DNA from: Brucella tritici
GTDB taxonomy: Bacteria; Pseudomonadota; Alphaproteobacteria; Rhizobiales; Rhizobiaceae
Direction of reading: 5' to 3'
Length of the DNA stretch: 64,000 bases
Assembly (NCBI RefSeq): GCF_902825325.1
Contig: NZ_CADEAR010000003.1
Span: forward strand, 62,001 to 126,000
Both the position numbers and the translations under genes were made by a program. A model generated the notes under the pieces. That model made no database searches, had not been told where the DNA came from, and saw only the letters and a program-made list of their open reading frames with translations. Shown here piece after piece: positions 45,595 to 54,947 of this stretch (position 1 is its first letter; each line of letters begins with the position of its first letter).

Positions 45595-46152
45595 TCGACT
45601 TTAAAAACAGGCGCTGTTGAACAGCGCCTTTTTTGCTTTCCGGTGCTGGCTTTCGCTTGCGCCGGATTTTGCATGTTTTGACCTCAGATATTTGCGATTG
45701 TTTCCCGCACCTTGCGAAGCGGTTTTAGGTCAGCGAGTGCACTGAATTCGACATTTGCTCGATGCCTGCATCCGAAGCGTGCAAATGTCGAAAATCAGAC
45801 CAACACATATATTTTCATTTGTTCAGGCTTCCATTTTTAATGCGGCGTTACGAAAAGTTTCTGGACTCCTCGCGTGCCAATATGTGTAAAAACAATAATT
45901 AGGATATCCAACTGTCAAGCGGGCTATCCAAAAGTAAACCAAGCTGAAGAAAATGCCGCCTTTTTGCTGTTTTTATCTGGTGGTTGAGGCCAGTATAGTA
46001 CCGTAACAGACAGAATAATCCGGCAGAGGCGAGAATCCCCAAAGCGGATCTGGCTACGGGATGGAGAAGAGGCAGAAGGGTCTTGCACCCTATGCGAGCT
46101 GAAAGGAATGCAGTCGTTGCCCACGCGCTTGAAGATGATGCAATCGTCTGGA
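45595..46152. other. Intergenic region between rpsU and the TPR lipoprotein gene
   Basis: No gene seen in about 560 bases. It begins with the rpsU terminator at 45609-45634; A/T-rich DNA around 45790-45905 (tatattttcatttgttcagg) likely contains the promoter of the rightward gene. Short open frames on the minus strand lack codon bias and homology. Confidence 0.5.
45609..45634 (+). terminator. rpsU terminator
   Basis: aggcgctgt (45609-45617) pairs with acagcgcct (45621-45629) around tga, then tttttgc. Typical rho-independent terminator 15 bases after the rpsU stop. Confidence 0.92.
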
Positions 46153-46998
46153 ATGAAAGTTTCGGGAATTGAAGCATTGGGTGGAACAGGTCGGAACGGC
46201 CTTCTCATTGCCGCCGCACTTCTGGCTTTGACCGTTGCCGGTTGCCAAAGCTCCACAACTACGGCACTCAGCACTGTCGACAGGGCGCAAGGATCGAGCG
46301 AGAACATCAGTTCGCTGACAAGCGTGATCCAGAGCAATCCGCGCGATCCGGAAGGCTACAATGTGCGTGGTTCCGCCTATGGCAAGTCCGGGCGCTACAA
46401 GGAAGCGCTGCGCGATTTCGATCAGGCAATAGCGCTCAATCCGAATTTCTATCAGGCCTATGCCAATCGCGCGCTGGTCTATCGTTATATGGGCGACAGC
46501 ACCAAGGCCGTGCAGGATTACAGCAAGGCCATCCAGCTCAATTCGCAATATGACGCCGCCTATATCGGCCGAGGCAATGTCTACCGTCAGGCCGGACGTC
46601 TCGATCAGGCGCTCAGCGACTTCAATCAGGCTATCGCCCTGCAGACGACCGATGGCCGCGCCTATCACAATCGTGGCCTGATCTATCAGGCCAAGGGTCA
46701 GCACAAGCAGGCCATCGAGGATTTCTCCAAGGCAATTTCGCTCAATTCCACGGCGCCGGAGCCTTATAACGGTCGCGGCATTTCCTATGTGGCGCTTGGC
46801 GACTACGACAACGCCTTCGACGATTTCAACACCGCCATCACGCTCGACCAGAACGTGGCGGAAAGCTGGGCCAATCAGGCGCTTGTCTATGAGCACAATG
46901 GCGACAAGGCCAAGGCTGCGAATTCCTATTCACGGGCCGTACAGCTCGATCCGAAATACCAGCCTGCGAAGGATGGTCTGGCCCGCACACGCGGATAA
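46153..46998 (+). CDS. TPR-repeat lipoprotein
   Basis: A 281-residue protein with an N-terminal hydrophobic segment and lipobox (LLIAAALLALTVAGCQSS), so lipidation at that Cys is expected. Six tetratricopeptide repeats follow, each with a G-Y/F-x-A-x-x-D-F/Y-x-x-A-I pattern (YKEALRDFDQAIALNPNFYQ, TKAVQDYSKAIQLNSQYDAA and so on). Such NlpI-like proteins act as scaffolds in the envelope. Start is uncertain: ATG at 46153 gives the cleanest lipoprotein signal, whereas 46108 has an aagga-type binding site and would add 15 residues. Confidence 0.8.
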   Translation: MKVSGIEALGGTGRNGLLIAAALLALTVAGCQSSTTTALSTVDRAQGSSENISSLTSVIQSNPRDPEGYNVRGSAYGKSGRYKEALRDFDQAIALNPNFYQAYANRALVYRYMGDSTKAVQDYSKAIQLNSQYDAAYIGRGNVYRQAGRLDQALSDFNQAIALQTTDGRAYHNRGLIYQAKGQHKQAIEDFSKAISLNSTAPEPYNGRGISYVALGDYDNAFDDFNTAITLDQNVAESWANQALVYEHNGDKAKAANSYSRAVQLDPKYQPAKDGLARTRG

Positions 46999-47083
46999 CC
47001 TCAGAGCCTGTTCCAAAAGTCGTTCTGTGTGGCTGCAAATGGCAATTTATCTGCGTTCCGGTGCTCACGTACATCTCATAGAC

Positions 47084-47129
47084 GCATAGTCTTATCCGAA
47101 AAGTCTGCAACTTTTCGGGATTATGCTTA
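47084..47129. repeat. Dispersed hairpin repeat after the TPR gene
   Basis: gcatagtcttatccgaaaag / cttttcgggattatgctta: long imperfect palindrome resembling the one at the dapE end (gcataatccgg arms), so it belongs to the same subtype. Confidence 0.75.
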
Positions 47130-47228
47130 GACGTACGCTCCGCTCCGGTACTCGAAAATCACCATTTTCGCACACACATACCGCCTTTTTGATTCACGCT
47201 CTCGTATTGCCAAGTATTGAAGATTGAT

Positions 47229-47266
47229 AGCGGCGCTTTCCAAATTGGGGAGCGCCGCTTTTCTTT
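47229..47266 (+). terminator. Terminator upstream of the VOC gene
   Basis: agcggcgct (47229-47237) pairs with agcgccgct (47251-47259), then tttctttat. Ends transcripts from the TPR gene side. Confidence 0.85.
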
Positions 47267-47293
47267 ATAATTGGCCGCGATATATTGAATCTC

Positions 47294-47701
47294 ATGTCGC
47301 TCTTCGATCACATCGGATTCAAAGCCCGTAACGTCAATCGCAGCCTTTCTTTTTACGAAAGCTGCATGCCAGAACTCGGCCTGGAGGTCATTGCCCGTTC
47401 GGGCACCGGCTTCTTTGTCAGTGGGGGAGAGCGGGCACCGGTTCCGTTTCTGTGGATCCATGGCGGCCACGATGGGGCGGGTGAGGGCGAGGACAAGCCA
47501 GGCGACCGTCTGCATCTCATGTTTACAGCCGGAAGCCGCGAGGCGGTCGAGTCGTTCCATCAAGCTGCACTGGAGGCGGGCGGCAGGGATAGTGGGAGCC
47601 CAGGCTATCAGGGCCCTGAAGAGATGGGCTATTACGCGGCTCTAGTCTTCGATCCCGACGGAAACACGCTGGAAGCGGGTTTCCGTGAGAGGAAGCGATA
47701 A
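47294..47701 (+). CDS. VOC family (glyoxalase/bleomycin-resistance fold) protein
   Basis: The 135-residue protein has paired beta-alpha-beta-beta-beta modules of the vicinal oxygen chelate fold: MSLFDHIGFKARNVNRSLSF at the start, FVSGGERAPVPFLWIHGGHD in the middle and YYAALVFDPDGNTLEAGFR at the end. His in the first module and Glu near the end are plausible metal ligands. Function within the superfamily cannot be set from sequence. Convergent with metI, 8 bases away. Confidence 0.8.
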   Translation: MSLFDHIGFKARNVNRSLSFYESCMPELGLEVIARSGTGFFVSGGERAPVPFLWIHGGHDGAGEGEDKPGDRLHLMFTAGSREAVESFHQAALEAGGRDSGSPGYQGPEEMGYYAALVFDPDGNTLEAGFRERKR

Positions 47702-47709
47702 GAGTTGGC

Positions 47710-48375
47710 TCAGGCGCGCAGGTTACGCTTGTCGAGACGGCTCACCAGCCGGTCGCCGATCCACTGGATGCCGCAAACCATGATGATGAGGATGATTACG
47801 ACCGCGATCATGATCTGCGTCTCGAAGCGCTGATAGCCGTAGCGAATGGCAAGGTCGCCGAGACCGCCCGCACCGATGGCGCCTGCCATTGCCGATGCGC
47901 CGACCAGTGTGATGATCGTGACCGTAAAGCCTGCAACGATGCCGGGCAGGGCTTCGGGAACGAGCACTTCGCGCACGATGGTCCAGCGGTTTGCGCCCAT
48001 GGAGCGCGCGGCTTCGATGAGGCCATGATCCACTTCACGCAGCGACACTTCCGCAATGCGCGCATAGTAGGGGATGGCGGCAATGGACAAAGGCACGATG
48101 GACGCCCATGTGCCGATGGATGTGCCGACGATGAAGCGCGTGACGGGAATGAGCGCCACCAGCAGAATGATGAACGGAACCGAGCGGAAACCGTTGATGA
48201 TGGCGCCGAGGATCGTGTTCAGCGTCAGGTTCTGTGCGAGGCCACCCCGTTCAGTCAGGATCATGATGAGTGCGAGCGGCAGACCGACGACGAGCGAGAT
48301 CAGGCTCGAAAAACCGGTCATGATGATGGTCTCCCAGAAGGAGCGCCAGAGAAGATCAAGCATCGCCTGAGACAT
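47710..48375 (-). CDS. metI: Methionine ABC transporter permease
   Basis: The 221-residue membrane protein has five helices and the EAA-type motif around SLREVDHGLIEAARSMGANR, which contacts MetN. Start is the ATG at 48375 (MSQAMLDLLWRSFWETI); the frame can be read from 48549, but the extra 58 residues lie in metN. It overlaps the metN end by 20 bases. MetI forms the channel of the MetNIQ importer for D/L-methionine. Confidence 0.92.
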   Translation of the reverse strand: MSQAMLDLLWRSFWETIIMTGFSSLISLVVGLPLALIMILTERGGLAQNLTLNTILGAIINGFRSVPFIILLVALIPVTRFIVGTSIGTWASIVPLSIAAIPYYARIAEVSLREVDHGLIEAARSMGANRWTIVREVLVPEALPGIVAGFTVTIITLVGASAMAGAIGAGGLGDLAIRYGYQRFETQIMIAVVIILIIMVCGIQWIGDRLVSRLDKRNLRA

Positions 48376-49414
48376 AGCCGAGTACCTCCGTGGCGTCTGC
48401 ATGGGTGTTGAGATAGGTGATTGCGGCGTCGAGTTTCGCCTTGTCCTCTGCGGGCAGGCCGATGAAGAGCGTGCCGACCGGCTCGCCCTGAATCGTATCC
48501 ATGCCGCCATGGATGAGCTGCGGCGCCACGCCGGTGGCAGCGGAAACATCGTTGAAGAACGCGCCTTTTGCGGCTGCGCCCGACAGCTTCACCTTCAGCA
48601 CGGCGAGGTTGCCGGATTTCTCCAGCCGGTCGCGCCAGATGGTAGGCAGTTCCGGCGTCAGCACCTGCAACATGCTCTGTGTGACGGGCGATTGCGGATT
48701 GGCGAAGACCTTCCAGACCGGACCTTCCTCGGCGATGGCGCCGTGGTCCAGCACGATCACACGATCGGCAATGCGGCGGATCACTTCCATCTCATGCGTG
48801 ATGAGCAGGATGGTAAGGCCGAGCTTGGTGTTGATGTCTTTCAGCAGGGCCAGAATAGACTGGGTGGTTTCCGGGTCGAGCGCGGATGTCGCCTCGTCCG
48901 AAAGCAGCACGGCAGGTTCAGCGGCAAGGGCGCGGGCAATGCCGACGCGTTGCTTCTGGCCGCCGGAAAGTTGGGCGGGATAGTGCTTTGCCTTGTCGGA
49001 AAGGCCGACCAGTTCGAGAAGTTCCGCAACACGCCTGGCGCGTTCGGCCTTCGGCTTTCCCGCGATTTTCAGCGGCAGGGCGATGTTTTCGGCAACGGTC
49101 TTGGCCGAAAGCAGGTTGAAATGCTGGAACACCATGCCGATGCGGCGGCGCACGGGGCGTAGTGCGTCTTCGCCAAGGCCGGTGATTTCGCGCCCTTCGA
49201 TCAGGATCAAACCGGCATCCGGCTTTTCAAGGCCGTTGACGCAACGGATCAGCGTGGATTTGCCCGCGCCGCTGCGGCCGATGATGCCGAGAATTTCGCC
49301 GCGCGCGACGGAAAGCGAAACGCCGTTGATAGCTGCCGTATCGCCGAACATTCGGCGCACGTCTTTCATCTCGACGATGGGCGCTGATGTGGCGGGCGGC
49401 TTTTCAATGGTCAC
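48356..49414 (-). CDS. metN: Methionine ABC transporter ATP-binding protein
   Basis: The 352-residue protein has Walker A GRSGAGKST, signature LSGGQKQRVGIARALA, Walker B VLLSDEATSALD and a C-terminal NIL (ACT-like) domain (from about 270, LEKSGNLAVLKVKLSGAAAK) that binds methionine to inhibit transport. MetN drives MetI. It starts 196 bases after the metQ stop, beyond a terminator, so metNI is expressed partly apart from metQ. Confidence 0.93.
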   Translation of the reverse strand: MTIEKPPATSAPIVEMKDVRRMFGDTAAINGVSLSVARGEILGIIGRSGAGKSTLIRCVNGLEKPDAGLILIEGREITGLGEDALRPVRRRIGMVFQHFNLLSAKTVAENIALPLKIAGKPKAERARRVAELLELVGLSDKAKHYPAQLSGGQKQRVGIARALAAEPAVLLSDEATSALDPETTQSILALLKDINTKLGLTILLITHEMEVIRRIADRVIVLDHGAIAEEGPVWKVFANPQSPVTQSMLQVLTPELPTIWRDRLEKSGNLAVLKVKLSGAAAKGAFFNDVSAATGVAPQLIHGGMDTIQGEPVGTLFIGLPAEDKAKLDAAITYLNTHADATEVLGYVSGDA

Positions 49415-49556
49415 GGTCGTTTCTTCTATGTCTGGATAGGCCGCTGCGGGCAGCGGCTTGTTGTATTCGATAAGGCTTCAAGGAAGGATGATGCCTGGCT
49501 CAAGCCATCAGCTTTCGCTGTGGCGATGCTTTAGGGCAATTTTTGTCGGTACGTCA

Positions 49557-49594
49557 ATAAAAGCCGCGCCGGAAACGGTTCCGGCGCGGTCTTT
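49557..49594 (-). terminator. Terminator between metQ and metN
   Basis: 11-bp stem ccgcgccggaa (49564-49574) / ttccggcgcgg (49579-49589), minus strand followed by cttttatt. It would cap most metQ transcripts before metNI. Confidence 0.85.
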
Positions 49595-49610
49595 CAAGCA
49601 TCAAAAGCAA

Positions 49611-50447
49611 TTATTTCCAGGCCGGGATGCCGGTGCCCTTGTAGGCACGGTCGATTTCGGCCTTCACGGCGTCGTTCTGGAACGAGGCCACGAGATTCTT
49701 CACCCATTCAGCGTTTTCATCTTCGGTGCGGACCGCGATGAAGTTGTTGTAGGGGTTGTTTTCCTTCGATTCCCAGCCGATTGCCTCTTCCTTGTTGAGG
49801 CCTGCCTTTGCTGCCCAGTCGTTGTTCACGATTGCTGCATCGAGGTCATCGATGGAACGGCCGACAACACCGGCGTCGAGTTCCTTGATCTCAAGCTTCT
49901 TCGGATTTTCGACAATGTCGATCGGGGTGGCCAGAATGCCCGCATCCGGCTTCAGCTTGATGAGGCCCTTTTCTTCCAGAACGCGAAGCGCGCGGCCTTC
50001 GTTCGACGGATCGTTCGGCACGCCGACGACGGCGCCTTCCTTCAGCTCGTCAAGGCTCTTGTGCTTGCGCGAATAGATGCCGATCGGCCAGACGGCGGTG
50101 TAGCCGGCGACGCTGATCTTGTAGCCGTGCTGCTTGATCTGCTCGTCCAGATAAGGCTTGTGCTGGAAGGCGTTGGCGTCGATTTCCTTGCGTTCCAGAG
50201 CTTCGTTCGGCTGGTTGTAATCGTTGAAGGTCACGCGCTCGATGTTGAGGCCGTGCTTCTTGCCTTCTTCGGCAACGACTTTCCAGACGTCTTCGTCTTC
50301 GCCGCCCATGATGCCGACCTTGATGGTCTTGTCTTCTGCGTGGCTCGGCGCCGACGCGAAGCCGACAGTCAGTGCGGCTGCGGTGAAGAGAAGGGCTTTC
50401 AGACCGGCGCGACGGGTCAGCGTGTAGCGGGAAAGGACTGACGACAT
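49611..50447 (-). CDS. metQ: Methionine-binding protein (NlpA family)
   Basis: The 278-residue protein has a signal peptide (TRRAGLKALLFTAAALTVGF, cleaved near SHAED) and NlpA-type domains: KVGIMGGEDEDVWKVVAEEG, EIDANAFQHKPYLDEQIKQH and VGVPNDPSNEGRALRVLEEK. It binds methionine in the periplasm for MetNI. The ATG at 50447 follows caaggaaaac; the frame is open to 50675 but the extra residues are not protein-like. It is first in the cluster, ahead of a terminator and metNI. Confidence 0.92.
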   Translation of the reverse strand: MSSVLSRYTLTRRAGLKALLFTAAALTVGFASAPSHAEDKTIKVGIMGGEDEDVWKVVAEEGKKHGLNIERVTFNDYNQPNEALERKEIDANAFQHKPYLDEQIKQHGYKISVAGYTAVWPIGIYSRKHKSLDELKEGAVVGVPNDPSNEGRALRVLEEKGLIKLKPDAGILATPIDIVENPKKLEIKELDAGVVGRSIDDLDAAIVNNDWAAKAGLNKEEAIGWESKENNPYNNFIAVRTEDENAEWVKNLVASFQNDAVKAEIDRAYKGTGIPAWK

Positions 50448-50658
50448 TTTGTTTTCCTTGTTTAAAGACTTTGGAGAGCCGGTCCCGGAAAGCGATCTTT
50501 TGAGATGATCTTTCTCCCCCTGCCCACCTTGTTGCCGATAATTCCCTTTTGTCGGGCAATAAACAAGGAAAATTATTTCAGAATTTGCCGAAGCCATGAT
50601 GCCGAAATTGCGTTCACGAGACGGTGAGCGGATTGCCATTTCCGCCCATCTCGCTTGC

Positions 50659-52257
50659 TTATCGGTTGTCAGCAATAATCATCTGTGCGGCCTTCTCGGC
50701 GATCATGAGAGTCGGTGAGTTGGTGTTGCCGGAAGTGATGGTCGGCATGACCGAGGCATCGGCGACGCGCAAGCCCGCAATGCCGTTGAAGCGCAGGCGG
50801 GGATCGACGATTGCTTCTGCGTCCTGCCCCATGCGGCAGGTGCCGACCGGATGGAAAATCGTCGTGCCGATATCGCCAGCCGCCTTTTCCAACTGCTCTT
50901 GCGTTTCGTAAGCGGGACCCGGCTTGAACTCCTCGGGGCTGAACTTTTGCAACGGTGCCTGCGCCACGATATGGCGCGTGATGCGGATGGCGTCGGCGGC
51001 AACGCGACGGTCGCTCTCGGCGGCGAGATAATTCGGCCTGATTGCCGGTTGGGTGCGATGATCTGGCGACTTGATATGGATCGAGCCGCGGCTGTCGGGG
51101 CGCAGATTGCATACGCTTGCCGTGAAGGCAGGGAACGGGTGGACGTTTTCGCCGAACTTTTCCAGGCTCAGCGGCTGCACGTGATATTGCAGATTGGCGG
51201 TCTCAAAGGACGGGTCCGAACGAGTGAAAACGCCGAGCTGGCTTGGCGCCATCGACATGGGACCGGATTGCCGCAGCAGATATTCCAGCCCGATCATCGC
51301 TTTGCCGACAAGCTTGTTGGCTTTTTCGTTGAGGGTCGGAATGCCGGTGACCTTGTATGCGCAGCGCAATTGCAGGTGATCCTGAAGGTTTTCGCCGAGC
51401 TGCTTGCGCTCCAGCTTCACAGGGATGCCCGCCTGCTGCAGCACGTCGCCGCGCCCGATGCCTGACAGTTCTAGGATTTGCGGCGAGCCGACTGCACCGG
51501 CAGCCAGAATGACCTCGCGCTTTGCCTTTACCGTGCGGGTGGTGCCGTTCTGGTCGAAAGTGACGCCGGTGGCGCGCAGTTCCTCGATCTCGATGCGGCG
51601 CACATGCGCGCCGGTTTCGACCGTCAGATTGTTGCGGTCGAGCACGGGCCGCAAAAAGGCTTTGGCGGTATTCCAGCGAATGCCGCGCTTCTGGTTGACC
51701 TTGAAATAGGACACGCCTTCATTGTCGCCGCCATTGAAATCGTCGGTGGCGGGGATGCCCGCAGAGACCGCTGCATCACGAAAGGCATCCAGAATATCCC
51801 AGTGCAGGCGGGCGTTTTCGACGCGCCATTCACCGCCCGCGCCATGCACATCGCTGGCACCCGCAAAATAGTCTTCCGATTTCTTGAACAGCGGCAGGAC
51901 ATCGTTCCAGCCCCAGCCTTCGCAACCGGCCTGACGCCACAGGTCGTAGTCGCGGGCCTGACCGCGCATATAGATCATGCCATTGATGGAGGAGCAGCCG
52001 CCCAGCACCTTGCCGCGCGGATAGCCGAGCGAACGACCGTTCAGCCCCGGTTCGGCTTCCGTGGTGAAGCACCAGTCGGTGCGCGGATTGCCGATGCAGT
52101 AGAGATAGCCAACCGGGATGTGAATCCAGGCGTAATTGTCTTTTCCGCCTGCCTCCAGCAGCAGTACGGAGCGGTTCTGGTCTGCGGAAAGTCGGTTCGC
52201 AAGCGCGCAACCTGCCGTGCCCGCGCCAACCACGATGTAATCGTAGGTGTCGGTCAT
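50659..52257 (-). CDS. GMC family FAD-dependent oxidoreductase (choline/alcohol dehydrogenase type)
   Basis: The 532-residue protein has the FAD motif YIVVGAGTAGCALANRLS at the N-terminus, GMC signature GGCSSINGMIYMRGQARDYD, and the catalytic His/Asn region HPVGTCRMG and SGNTNSPTLMIAEKA. GMC members oxidise choline, alcohols or sugars. It is the last gene after livKGFHM genes, 63 bases downstream of the permease, so substrate may be what the ABC system imports. It is not necessarily betA; no betaine aldehyde dehydrogenase is nearby. Confidence 0.88.
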   Translation of the reverse strand: MTDTYDYIVVGAGTAGCALANRLSADQNRSVLLLEAGGKDNYAWIHIPVGYLYCIGNPRTDWCFTTEAEPGLNGRSLGYPRGKVLGGCSSINGMIYMRGQARDYDLWRQAGCEGWGWNDVLPLFKKSEDYFAGASDVHGAGGEWRVENARLHWDILDAFRDAAVSAGIPATDDFNGGDNEGVSYFKVNQKRGIRWNTAKAFLRPVLDRNNLTVETGAHVRRIEIEELRATGVTFDQNGTTRTVKAKREVILAAGAVGSPQILELSGIGRGDVLQQAGIPVKLERKQLGENLQDHLQLRCAYKVTGIPTLNEKANKLVGKAMIGLEYLLRQSGPMSMAPSQLGVFTRSDPSFETANLQYHVQPLSLEKFGENVHPFPAFTASVCNLRPDSRGSIHIKSPDHRTQPAIRPNYLAAESDRRVAADAIRITRHIVAQAPLQKFSPEEFKPGPAYETQEQLEKAAGDIGTTIFHPVGTCRMGQDAEAIVDPRLRFNGIAGLRVADASVMPTITSGNTNSPTLMIAEKAAQMIIADNR

Positions 52258-52320
52258 GATCTCATATCCAGTAAAAAGCGGAGCCGCTATCGAACGAGCG
52301 AGCTGCTCCCGAAATTTTGG

Positions 52321-53322
52321 TTAGCCGAAGAGTTTTTTTCCGATCCGCGATGCATAGAACTCGCCCACGATTCCCTTACGGAAGAGGAGGACGCATGCCA
52401 TGAAGATGACGCCCGTCACGATCGTGACCGGGAAGTCGGATGTTGCGAGATAGTTCTGCAGTGCGACGACGAAGGCTGCGCCGACGATGGGGCCGATGAG
52501 GGTTCCGATGCCGCCGAGAAGCGTCATCAGGATCACTTCGCCCGACATCTGCCAGCCGACATCGGTCAGCGTTGCGAACTGGAAGACAAGCGCTTTCAGC
52601 CCGCCTGCGAGACCTGCAAGTCCTGCCGACATGACGAAGGCTGCAAGCTTGTAGCGGTTGACGGAGTAACCGAGCGAGATCGCGCGGTTTTCATTCTCGC
52701 GCACCGACTTCAGGATCATGCCAAAGGGCGAATTGATGATGCGCCAGATGATAAAGACGCCCAGCACGAACACGGCCAGCACGAAATAATACATGTTCAT
52801 TGGCTGGTTGAGGTCGATGATGCCGAAGAGAAACCCGCGCGGCACACCCTGCAATCCGTCTTCGCCATGAGTGAAGGAAGCCTGCAGGCAAAAGAAGAAG
52901 AACATCTGCGCCAGCGCCAGCGTAATCATCGTCGAATAGATGCCCTGACGGCGAATGGCGAGATAACCGATGACGAGGCCAAGCGCTGCTGCGGCGAGAA
53001 CGCCGAGCACGAGGCCGAGTTCCGGCGTGACGCCCCAGACCTTCACCGTATGGGCTGTGATATAGGCAGCACCGCCGAAGAAGGCCGCATGGCCGAAGGA
53101 GAGAATGCCTGTATAGCCCAACAGAAGGTTGAAGGCGGAGGCGAACAGCGCAAAGCACAGCATCTTCATCAGGAAGATGGGGTAGACCATGAAGGGTGCA
53201 GCCAGCAGTCCGACCAGCGCGATGCCGAGGACGATGATCGAGAGGCTGTTGACGACAGGTGCCTTGCTGTCGCGCGGAGCCGCAGTTGCCTTGGGAGTAG
53301 CCTTGAGAGCGGTATCAGCCAT
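52321..53322 (-). CDS. Branched-chain-amino-acid-type ABC permease (LivM family)
   Basis: A 333-residue membrane protein with an N-terminal basic extension and about nine helices; conserved GYTGILSFGHAAFFGGAAY and GAGLAGLAGGLKALVFQ-like segments typify LivM. It works with the LivH permease, LivF/LivG ATPases and the binding protein encoded upstream. Starts one base after the LivH-type stop. The imported substrate is not necessarily a branched-chain amino acid. Confidence 0.88.
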   Translation of the reverse strand: MADTALKATPKATAAPRDSKAPVVNSLSIIVLGIALVGLLAAPFMVYPIFLMKMLCFALFASAFNLLLGYTGILSFGHAAFFGGAAYITAHTVKVWGVTPELGLVLGVLAAAALGLVIGYLAIRRQGIYSTMITLALAQMFFFFCLQASFTHGEDGLQGVPRGFLFGIIDLNQPMNMYYFVLAVFVLGVFIIWRIINSPFGMILKSVRENENRAISLGYSVNRYKLAAFVMSAGLAGLAGGLKALVFQFATLTDVGWQMSGEVILMTLLGGIGTLIGPIVGAAFVVALQNYLATSDFPVTIVTGVIFMACVLLFRKGIVGEFYASRIGKKLFG

Positions 53323-53323
53323 A

Positions 53324-54211
53324 TCAGGCCTCCTTCCCGAACAGTCCGGCGGGTCGAACCAGAAGGACGATAGCCATGATGACGAAGATGACGATGCTGG
53401 AGGCTTCCGGATAGAAGACCTTGGTCAGACCTTCCGCCAGCCCCAGCACATAGCCGGTGATGATGGCGCCGAGGATTGACCCCATGCCGCCGACAACCAC
53501 CACGGCAAAGACCACGATGATGATGTTTGAGCCCATCAGCGGGCTGACCTGATAGATCGGCGCGGCCATGATGCCTGCAACACCGGCAAGGGCAGCACCC
53601 AGCGCATAGGTGAAGGTGAGGAGCAGCGGCACATTGATGCCGAAGGCCTTGACCAGTGTGGGGTTTTCAGTCGCGGCACGCAGATAGGCGCCGAGCTTGG
53701 TCTTTTCGATCAGGAGCCAGGTGCCGAGGCAGACGAAAAGCGAGGCAACAACCACCCAGGCGCGATAGTTCGGCAGGAACATGAAGCCGAGATTATGCCC
53801 GCCTGCCAGTGACGGCGGCACCGCATAGGGCTGACCGGCAGCGCCATAATAATAGCGGAACGTGCCTTCGATCACCAGCGCAAGGCCGAAGGTGAAGAGC
53901 AGGCCATAAAGCGGATCGAGGTTGTAAAGCCGCGACAGGGCCACGCGCTCGACGATCGCGCCACCCAGCCCGACGATGAGCGGGGCCAGGATAAGCGCTG
54001 GCCAGTAGCCGATGCCGAGCCAGCTCAACAACAAATAGCCGACGAAAGCACCCAACATATATTGTGCGCCATGGGCGAAGTTGATGATGCGAAGGAGCCC
54101 GAAGATGATGGCAAGGCCAAGGCTCAGCATGGCATAGAACGAGCCGTTGATGAGGCCGACCAGTAACTGCCCGAGAAGTGCCTGCAGAGGTATTCCGAAG
54201 ATCATGGTCAT
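53324..54211 (-). CDS. Branched-chain-amino-acid-type ABC permease (LivH family)
   Basis: The 295-residue protein has about eight helices and the LivH hallmark LGLAIIFGLLRIINFAHGAQ, and further NPTLVKAFGINVPLLLTFTY. It forms the translocation path with the LivM-type permease whose gene follows by one base. It begins 4 bases after the LivF-type stop, so the genes are tightly coupled. Confidence 0.88.
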   Translation of the reverse strand: MTMIFGIPLQALLGQLLVGLINGSFYAMLSLGLAIIFGLLRIINFAHGAQYMLGAFVGYLLLSWLGIGYWPALILAPLIVGLGGAIVERVALSRLYNLDPLYGLLFTFGLALVIEGTFRYYYGAAGQPYAVPPSLAGGHNLGFMFLPNYRAWVVVASLFVCLGTWLLIEKTKLGAYLRAATENPTLVKAFGINVPLLLTFTYALGAALAGVAGIMAAPIYQVSPLMGSNIIIVVFAVVVVGGMGSILGAIITGYVLGLAEGLTKVFYPEASSIVIFVIMAIVLLVRPAGLFGKEA

Positions 54212-54215
54212 TGTT

Positions 54216-54947
54216 TCAGACTCCCAGCGCGTGCGTGAGCGCCGCCATGCGGGCGGGCAGTTCGGCGGTCGGGAAGTTCTCCGTCACCACGCCATGGTCC
54301 ATGAGATAGAAGCGATCAGCGACCTTGGCGGCAAAGCGGAAGTTCTGCTCGACCAGAAGCACGGTCATGCCGCGTTTTTTCAGTTCCACCAGCACATCGC
54401 CGATGCGTTGTACGATGACGGGCGCAAGACCTTCGGTCGGCTCGTCGAGCAGCAGCACCTTGACCCCGGTGCGCAGGATGCGGGCAATCGCCAGCATCTG
54501 CTGTTCGCCGCCCGAAAGCTTGGTGCCGGGGCTGTTGCGGCGCTCATGCAGATTGGGAAAGAGTTCGTAGATCTCATCCAGAGACATGATGCTCTGGCTG
54601 CCCCCTTGACCGCCCTTGGCGACGACCGGCGGCAAAAGCAGGTTTTCGTGCACGCTCAAGGTGGCGAAGATACCGCGCTCTTCCGGCACGAAACCGAGAC
54701 CAGCATAGGCAATGCGGTGCAGCGGCACGCGCATGATGTCCTTGCCGTCGAGGGTGATGGAGCCAGTGCGCTTGCGGATGATGCCCATGATGGCGCGTAG
54801 CGTTGTCGTCTTGCCGACGCCGTTGCGGCCCAGAAGCGTGATTGTTTCGCCGGGCCAGATATCGAGGTCGACGCCATGCAGGGCGTGGCTTTCGCCATAC
54901 CAGGCATTCAGCCCGCGCACGGACAGGAGCGGTTGGCCTTTATTCAT
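54216..54947 (-). CDS. ABC transporter ATP-binding protein, LivF type
   Basis: A 243-residue ATPase with Walker A LLGRNGVGKTTTLRA, signature LSGGEQQMLAIARIL, Walker B VLLLDEPTEGLAP and the short form characteristic of LivF. The frame extends to 55046, but the ATG at 54947 matches the family start (NKGQPLLSVRGLNAWYGESH). It overlaps the LivG-type gene by 8 bases. Confidence 0.88.
   Translation of the reverse strand: MNKGQPLLSVRGLNAWYGESHALHGVDLDIWPGETITLLGRNGVGKTTTLRAIMGIIRKRTGSITLDGKDIMRVPLHRIAYAGLGFVPEERGIFATLSVHENLLLPPVVAKGGQGGSQSIMSLDEIYELFPNLHERRNSPGTKLSGGEQQMLAIARILRTGVKVLLLDEPTEGLAPVIVQRIGDVLVELKKRGMTVLLVEQNFRFAAKVADRFYLMDHGVVTENFPTAELPARMAALTHALGV

Larger units (their letters stand above)
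46999..47293. other. Intergenic region with hairpin repeat and terminator
   Basis: No gene found. It contains the palindromic repeat at 47084-47129, a small hairpin cgaaaat/attttcg around 47154-47171, and the terminator at 47229-47266. Confidence 0.5.

Noticed and set aside
46153..46998. Recent internal duplication in the TPR gene
   Set aside because: The internal similarity is the normal 34-residue TPR periodicity; the repeats have diverged at DNA level.
50448..50658. SAM riboswitch upstream of metQ
   Set aside because: A leader of about 200 bases with possible short hairpins is present, but I could not match the conserved pseudoknot of SAM-II or other SAM classes; a covariance-model search would decide.
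51478..53373. 631-residue plus-strand ORF opposite the GMC oxidoreductase and LivM-type permease genes
   Set aside because: It spans two well-supported minus-strand genes and their gap and shows a charged, domain-free translation typical of antisense shadows.
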